Assembly (NCBI GenBank): GCA_002347285.1
Contig: DDXW01000053.1
Coordinates: forward strand, 78,957-142,956
Direction: 5' to 3'
DNA: 64,000 nt
DNA from: Rhodocyclaceae bacterium UBA2250
GTDB taxonomy: Bacteria > Pseudomonadota > Gammaproteobacteria > Burkholderiales > Rhodocyclaceae
The translations under genes and the position numbers were made by a program. Shown here piece by piece: positions 59,643 through 64,000 of the stretch (within the stretch, counting starts at the first letter, position 1; each line of letters opens with the position of its first letter). The notes under the pieces are model-generated. The model had not been told where the DNA came from, made no database searches, and saw nothing but the letters and a program-made list of their open reading frames with translations.

Positions 59643-60644
59643 TCAGTCGAGCGGGATGCGCCGGCTCTCGCCGTGCTTCATCAGCCAGAAGCGTTCAGGG
59701 GCGACCCCCTGCCGCTGCAGCGCAGCGGCGAGATCGCGCGGCGGCTGGTCGAAGGCTTCCTGCGTCAGCTCGAAGGTGCCCCAATGGACGCCGAGCGCAC
59801 GGCGCGCTTCGAGATCGCGCAGGATGCGCACGGCGTCGTCGGGGTCGGCATGCTGCGGCCGCATGAAGTCGCGCGGCAGGTAGGAGCCGACCGGCACGGC
59901 CAGGAAGTCGACGGCGCCCGGCGGCATCCACTCGACGGCGAAACCGCCCCAAAGCGTCGCGTTGGCATCGAAGGGCGTGCGCCGGCTCCAGTGCTGCGCG
60001 GGCGTGAAGCGCACGACGAGCGCACCGTCGCTCTTCGCGTCCCACCAGTCCATCTCCTCGACCTTGCCGATGCCCTCGGCATCGAACCAGGCCTTGACGC
60101 CGAGCGGCACCAGCCAGCGCGGCTGCTGCGCGGCGGCCAGCCGCGTCACGGTCGCCCGGTCGAGATGGTCGTAGTGATTGTGCGAGATCAGCACCAGATC
60201 GATCGGCGGCAACTCCTCCGGCCGCAGCGGCGGCGGCACGCGGCGCTCGGCCGACAGCCAGGAAACGGGGCCGGCGAACTCGCCCAGCTGCGGATCGATC
60301 AGAATGTTGCGGCCGCCGACCTGCAGCAGCATGCCGGCGTGGCCGAGCCAGGTGAGCAGCGGCGCGTCGTGCCGCTGCGCAAGCAGCGCAGGGTCGGCCG
60401 GCGTCGACCATTTTTCCGCGAAGGCCGCGTAGCCGCCCGCCGGTTCGGCGACAGGACGGAAGTCGCCGCGCCACCTGCGCCAGAGGATTTCGTACCAGGG
60501 AAACTGGCCAACGGCGACCGCCGGGTCGCTGTTCACGAAACCATTTGGCCGGTGGTGCGGCTTGGCCGGATCGTAATAGGGATTGACGCTGGCGCAGGCG
60601 GCCAGCAGCAGGGCGGCAAACAGCGAAACGGATAGATGGCGCAT
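59643..60644 (-). CDS. NAPE-PLD-like metallo-beta-lactamase lipoprotein, internally deleted
   Basis: The ATG at 60642-60644 gives a lipoprotein signal ([20 protein letters not shown], lipobox LAAC). The metal motif [11 protein letters not shown] (HxHxDH) is intact, and [40 protein letters not shown] and [11 protein letters not shown] follow NAPE-hydrolysing phospholipase D. In relatives the segment between LWGGFAVE and [13 protein letters not shown] carries GDTGY, whose Asp bridges the two zincs. Here that segment, about 22 residues, is missing in frame. The enzyme would lack a metal ligand and may be inactive. It is divergent from the FAH-family gene. Confidence 0.82.
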   Translation of the reverse strand: MRHLSVSLFAALLLAACASVNPYYDPAKPHHRPNGFVNSDPAVAVGQFPWYEILWRRWRGDFRPVAEPAGGYAAFAEKWSTPADPALLAQRHDAPLLTWLGHAGMLLQVGGRNILIDPQLGEFAGPVSWLSAERRVPPPLRPEELPPIDLVLISHNHYDHLDRATVTRLAAAQQPRWLVPLGVKAWFDAEGIGKVEEMDWWDAKSDGALVVRFTPAQHWSRRTPFDANATLWGGFAVEWMPPGAVDFLAVPVGSYLPRDFMRPQHADPDDAVRILRDLEARRALGVHWGTFELTQEAFDQPPRDLAAALQRQGVAPERFWLMKHGESRRIPLD

Positions 60645-60673
60645 GCCGTCCATTTTGCCGCAGGAACCGCATA

Positions 60674-60696
60674 AAACTCGGCGCCGGCGCGGCGGC
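60674..60696 (-). repeat. dispersed element, copy 19 (divergent gap)
   Basis: AAACTCGGCGC-CGG-CGCGGCGGC, exact core with one base change in the arm, in reverse orientation. It lies between the divergent lipoprotein and FAH-family genes. Confidence 0.87.
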
Positions 60697-60743
60697 GGCG
60701 CGGGTGTTACACTCACTCACCCTGCATTCACGACGTTACGACC

Positions 60744-61511
60744 ATGACCCTTTGGCTGCGCTTCGAAGCCGATGGCAGCGAACAGATCGGCACGCTCGAG
60801 AACGACACCGTCACCGTCTGGACCGGCGACCTGTTCGCCGATCCGCAACCGACCGGGCAGCGCTTCCCGCTCGCGGCGGTGCGCGTGCTGGCCCCCTGCG
60901 TGCCTTCCAAGCTGATCGGCCTGTGGAACAACTTCCACGAGCGCGCGGCCAAGGAAGGACTGCAGCGCCCCACGCATCCGCCCTACTTCATCAAGGGCGC
61001 CAACTGCTACGCCGCGCACGGCGACGCGATCCGCCGCCCGGCCGGCTATGCCGGCATGGTGGTGTTCGAGGCCGAGCTCGGCATCGTCATCGGCAAGCGC
61101 GCCACGGCGATCGGCGTGCAGGACGCGCCGGCGGCAATCTTCGGCTACACCTGCGTGAACGACGTCACCGCGCGCGAACTGCTGCGCCTCGACCCCGCCT
61201 TCGTGCATTGGACGCGCGCCAAGAGCTTCGACACCTTCGGCGTGTTCGGCCCCGTCATCGCGACCGGTCTCGATCCGTCCAGTCTGCGCGTGCGCGCCGT
61301 CGTCGCCGGCGAGGAGCGCCAGAACTACCCGGTAAGCGACATGTTCTTCTCGCCGGCCGAGATCGTCAGTCTGCTCTCGCACGACATGACGCTCGAACCC
61401 GGCGACGTGATCGCCTGCGGCACCTCGGTCGGAGCCGGCCCGCTGCAGGACGGCGACACCGTCGAAGTCGCGATCGACGGCATCGGCGGCCTGATCAACC
61501 GTTTCGCCTAG
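60744..61511 (+). CDS. fumarylacetoacetate hydrolase (FAH) family protein
   Basis: The 255-residue protein has the FAH C-terminal fold: CVPSKLIGLWNNFHERAAKE at the substrate entry and YAGMVVFEAELGIVIGKRAT with the metal-binding Glu residues. GYTCVNDVTARELLRLDPAF and IACGTSVGAGPLQDGDTVEV follow. FAH-family members cleave C-C bonds in acylpyruvates or isomerise ring-cleavage products in aromatic degradation. The exact substrate cannot be told, and no degradation pathway genes lie beside it. Confidence 0.92.
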   Translation: MTLWLRFEADGSEQIGTLENDTVTVWTGDLFADPQPTGQRFPLAAVRVLAPCVPSKLIGLWNNFHERAAKEGLQRPTHPPYFIKGANCYAAHGDAIRRPAGYAGMVVFEAELGIVIGKRATAIGVQDAPAAIFGYTCVNDVTARELLRLDPAFVHWTRAKSFDTFGVFGPVIATGLDPSSLRVRAVVAGEERQNYPVSDMFFSPAEIVSLLSHDMTLEPGDVIACGTSVGAGPLQDGDTVEVAIDGIGGLINRFA

Positions 61512-61520
61512 GGCCCGCGC

Positions 61521-61543
61521 AAACTCGGCGCCGGCGCGGCGGC
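61521..61543 (-). repeat. dispersed element, copy 20 (convergent gap)
   Basis: AAACTCGGCGC-CGG-CGCGGCGGC, exact core, in reverse orientation. It occupies most of the 39-base gap between the FAH-family and EamA-type genes. Confidence 0.87.
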
Positions 61544-61550
61544 GGAAAGC

Positions 61551-62477
61551 CTAAGCCGGCCGGCGCAACAGCGCCCGGAACCAGCCGTAGCCGCTCACCA
61601 GCGCGATGCCGGCGAGGACGAGGGCCGCGCCGGCGAGGAAGCTCGGCTCGAGCGGTTCGTCGAGCAGCAGCACGCCGAAGGCCATGCCGAACAGCGGCGT
61701 CAGGAAGGAGAACGCGCCGAGTCGCGAAGCCAGGTAGTGCCGCAGCAGCCAGAACCAGGCGAGGTAGCTGGCGAAGGAGACGACCAGCGCCTGGAACGCC
61801 AGGCTGCCCCAGGCCAGCGGCGTGTGCCGGATGGCCGTCTGGCCGAGGGCGACGGCCGCGAGCGTCAGCAGGACGAAGGCGGCCGCCAACTGGTAGAGCA
61901 GCGTGCGGGTCGCCGATGCGCGCGCGAGGCTGGACAGGCGCACGACGACGGTGGTGGCCGCCCACGCGATGCCGGCCAGCAGCGCGAGGAAGTCGCCCCA
62001 GAGGATGTTGCCCGGCTGCGCCGCGCCCGCCGGCTGCTGGCGCCCGAAGAAGGTCAGCACGATGCCGGCGAAGGCCAGCGCGATGCCCAGCCACTGGATC
62101 CTGCCCAGCCGCTCGGCCGGCAGCTTCCAGTGCAGGCCGAGCGCGACGAAGATCGGCGCGGTGTAGAGGAACACCACCATGTGCGACGCCGAGGTGTGGC
62201 GCAGGCCCTCGCCGACCAGCAGGAATTCGAGCGCGAACAGGAAACCGACGAGCAAACCGGGACGCCAGGTGCCGTCGCGCACGAAGATGCGCTCGCCGCG
62301 CCGGAGCACCAAGGCGCTCACCAGCAGCGCGGCGGCGCCCGAGCGCAGCGCGATCTGCAGCAGCGGCGCGATGTCGGTCGCCGCCGCCTTGAGCACGACC
62401 TGCTGCAGCCCCCAGATCAGGCAGAGGATCAGCATCAGTCCCGTTGCCCGTCCGTCGAGCGCCCTGCGGGTGTCCAT
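61551..62477 (-). CDS. EamA-family (DMT) transporter
   Basis: Taken from the ATG at 62475-62477, this 308-residue protein has ten membrane helices arranged as two EamA repeats: LMLILCLIWGLQQVVLKAAA and GNILWGDFLALLAGIAWAAT begin the two halves. HTSASHMVVFLYTAPIFVAL and LTPLFGMAFGVLLLDEPLE are typical of the family. It probably exports a metabolite or amino acid, but the substrate is unknown. Unlike the broken rarD at 4797, this member of the superfamily is complete. It is divergent from the LpxR gene. Confidence 0.9.
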   Translation of the reverse strand: MDTRRALDGRATGLMLILCLIWGLQQVVLKAAATDIAPLLQIALRSGAAALLVSALVLRRGERIFVRDGTWRPGLLVGFLFALEFLLVGEGLRHTSASHMVVFLYTAPIFVALGLHWKLPAERLGRIQWLGIALAFAGIVLTFFGRQQPAGAAQPGNILWGDFLALLAGIAWAATTVVVRLSSLARASATRTLLYQLAAAFVLLTLAAVALGQTAIRHTPLAWGSLAFQALVVSFASYLAWFWLLRHYLASRLGAFSFLTPLFGMAFGVLLLDEPLEPSFLAGAALVLAGIALVSGYGWFRALLRRPA

Positions 62478-62532
62478 CGCGGGCATCCTACTAGAATGCG
62501 CGGCTGATCCGACCCGACCGCCGTCCCAGCGC

Positions 62533-63540
62533 ATGCCGATTCGTTCCGCCACCGCAGCGTTCCTCGCCGCCCTCGCCGCCTTCGCCTTGCCGGCGGCCGG
62601 CGCGGCGACGGCCGACGTGACGCCGCCGCCCGGCAGCGAGATCCAGTTGTTCGTCGAGAACGACAAGTGGGCGCGTACCGACCGCTACTACACCAACGGC
62701 TTCAAGCTTGGAGTCGGCGTTCCCTTCGACCTGCTGCAGTCGCCGGCGGCCGCGGTGCTGCGCGGTCTCGACCCCGACAACGGCGCCGACGTCCAGGTCG
62801 GGCTGTTCCTCGGCCAGAACATGTACACGCCGCGCGACATCACCATCGCCACGGCGCAGCCCGACGACCGGCCGTGGGCGGCCTGGCTCTACCTAGGGGG
62901 CGTGGCGCAGCGCGCGCGCGGCAACCGCCTCGACACCGTGGAACTCGACGTCGGCGTGGTCGGCCCCGCCGCGCTCGGCGAGCAGGTGCAGAAAGCCTGG
63001 CATCGCCTCGTCGATGCGCGGCAGCCGAAGGGCTGGGACAACCAGGGACCGAGCGAGCCGGCGTTCCTGCTTTCCTACCTGCAGAAGCGTCGCTATGGCA
63101 ACGGCAACGTCGATACGGTCATCCACGGCGGGGCGACGGTCGGCACGGTGATGGATCTGGTGCGCGCCGGCGCGATGCTGCGGCTGGGCAACCGGCTGGA
63201 CGGCTTCGGGCCGGACACCATCGAACCGGGCGGCGCGATGCTCCACGGCACGCGCGCGCAAGGCGTCGATGGCTACACGGGGACTTCCTGGTCGGTTTTC
63301 GCGGGCATCGACCACCGCTGGGTGGCGCACAACATTTTCCTCGACGGCCCGGTGTTCCGCGACGGACCCTCGGTGGAGCGGCGCCGCTACGTGCGCGACC
63401 GGTCGGTCGGCTTCAGCCTGCGCGTCGACCGGCTGCGTTTTTCCTGGACACGCATCCGCCGCAGCGAGGAATTCCGCACCGCCGCCGGTGGCGGCGGTGC
63501 GCAGCGTTTCGATTCGCTGAATTTCGGCGTCGAGTTCTAG
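62533..63540 (+). CDS. LpxR-family outer membrane lipid A deacylase
   Basis: The 335-residue protein has a signal peptide (MPIRSATAAFLAALAAFALP). It opens its mature part with EIQLFVENDKWARTDRYYTNGFKLG, the Asn/Asp/Tyr cluster that defines LpxR (ND...TD.YYTNG). The C-terminus ends in Phe (SLNFGVEF), as expected for an outer-membrane beta barrel. LpxR removes the 3'-acyloxyacyl chain from lipid A in a Ca2+-dependent way. Some family members are of unknown activity (DUF2219). It ends 6 bases before the convergent chemotaxis receptor. Confidence 0.88.
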   Translation: MPIRSATAAFLAALAAFALPAAGAATADVTPPPGSEIQLFVENDKWARTDRYYTNGFKLGVGVPFDLLQSPAAAVLRGLDPDNGADVQVGLFLGQNMYTPRDITIATAQPDDRPWAAWLYLGGVAQRARGNRLDTVELDVGVVGPAALGEQVQKAWHRLVDARQPKGWDNQGPSEPAFLLSYLQKRRYGNGNVDTVIHGGATVGTVMDLVRAGAMLRLGNRLDGFGPDTIEPGGAMLHGTRAQGVDGYTGTSWSVFAGIDHRWVAHNIFLDGPVFRDGPSVERRRYVRDRSVGFSLRVDRLRFSWTRIRRSEEFRTAAGGGGAQRFDSLNFGVEF

Positions 63541-63546
63541 CGGCGG

Positions 63547-64000
63547 TCAGACGCGGAAGTAGCCCACCTGGGCGCGCAGGTTGCGCGAGATTTCGTCCAT
63601 GCTCTGCGCATGCTGGGCGGTGTTGGCCATCGTGCTGCTGACTTCCTCGGCCATCTGGGCGATGCTTTCGACGTTGCGCGCGATGTCGTTGGCGACGACG
63701 GCCTGTTCGCGCGTCGCACTGGCGACTTCGCGCACCCGGTTGAGCGACTCGTTCGACTCGTGACGGATCGTTTCGAGCGTCGAGCTGGCCGACTTGCTCA
63801 GCCGCGCGCCTTCCTCGACCAGCGGGATCGCCTCACCCATTTCGCCGACCGCGTACTGCGTCTCCGACTGCACGGCGCCGATCACCGTCGAGATCTCGGT
63901 GGTGGCGTTCGCCGTGCGCTCGGCCAGCTTGCGCACCTCGTCGGCGACCACCGCGAAGCCGCGGCCCTGCTCGCCCGCGCGCGCCGCCTCGATCGCGGCG
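63547..64000 (-). CDS. methyl-accepting chemotaxis protein, C-terminal end (5' part outside window)
   Basis: The 3' end of a chemoreceptor on the minus strand is visible, running off the right edge. The hairpin tip residues [20 protein letters not shown] are the most conserved stretch of all receptors and contact CheA/Che[21 protein letters not shown] and a final coiled coil follow, ending in VGYFRV. No C-terminal NWETF-type tether is present. The sensor domain lies outside the window, so the ligand cannot be told. Confidence 0.93.
   Translation of the reverse strand, partial: AAIEAARAGEQGRGFAVVADEVRKLAERTANATTEISTVIGAVQSETQYAVGEMGEAIPLVEEGARLSKSASSTLETIRHESNESLNRVREVASATREQAVVANDIARNVESIAQMAEEVSSTMANTAQHAQSMDEISRNLRAQVGYFRV

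Overview
The window is high-GC, densely coded DNA from a betaproteobacterium, most likely of the Rhodocyclales or a neighbouring group. This rests on the gene order def-fmt-htpX-rsmB-DUF4390-ntrY-ntrX-trkA-trkH with dprA and a LysM gene divergent from def, on a homospermidine synthase, and on a NodI/NodJ-type exporter. No rRNA, tRNA or CRISPR array is seen. Gaps are short; only one stretch above 300 bases (31823-32183) lacks a gene.

Layout. 1-5866 is a decaying accessory region: an RNB exoribonuclease running off the left edge, remnants of a type I restriction system (hsdM and hsdR) enclosing an AAA/DUF4143 ATPase, a PIN-domain gene and an unknown gene, then a scar joining a truncated rarD to a truncated yqiA-like esterase. 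uppP follows. 6805-11525 is a translationally coupled corrinoid methyl-transfer operon (corrinoid protein, UroD-like methyltransferase, RACo-type activator) followed by an HD-GYP protein. 11542-14219 carries a type II restriction-modification cassette set downstream of topB. 14246-34172 is largely core: topB, dprA, LysM, def, fmt, htpX, homospermidine synthase, rsmB, ntrYX, trkAH, hemE, priA. 34207-49126 holds an orphan mlaF-like gene, an MFS/thioredoxin/ROK kinase/GGDEF-EAL run, a four-gene run ending in a CDP-alcohol phosphatidyltransferase, a NodIJ-like exporter and pgm. 49162-53203 is an operon for an NrfD-type membrane redox complex with a tetraheme cytochrome c and a degenerate hemerythrin. 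53447-56379 is a coupled ClpX-like ATPase and B12-radical SAM pair. 56398-64000 holds cutA, dsbD, riboflavin synthase, a DsrE-like protein, a NAPE-PLD-like hydrolase, a FAH-family protein, an EamA transporter, LpxR and the end of a chemotaxis receptor.

The most unusual signal is a dispersed element of about 23 bp: left arm GCCGCCYCGCC, middle RGC, right core GCCGAGTTT. I count about 20 copies, 12 of them with an exact GCGCCGAGTTT core. It lies between genes and inside at least a dozen genes, in different reading frames, often at linkers or protein tails (K-L-G-A-G-E-A-A or S-P-A-P-S-F peptides). It fills each of the four convergent gene gaps longer than 20 nt, and an extended direct repeat of it brackets the restriction-modification cassette. 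It resembles in distribution, but not in sequence, DNA uptake signals or in-frame palindromic elements of other bacteria.

A second theme is internal gene loss: hsdM, rarD, the yqiA-like gene, a ROK kinase, a NodI-like ATPase and a NAPE-PLD-like hydrolase are each shorter than their families by clean internal or terminal deletions. All function calls come from reading the sequence by eye; no database search was run.
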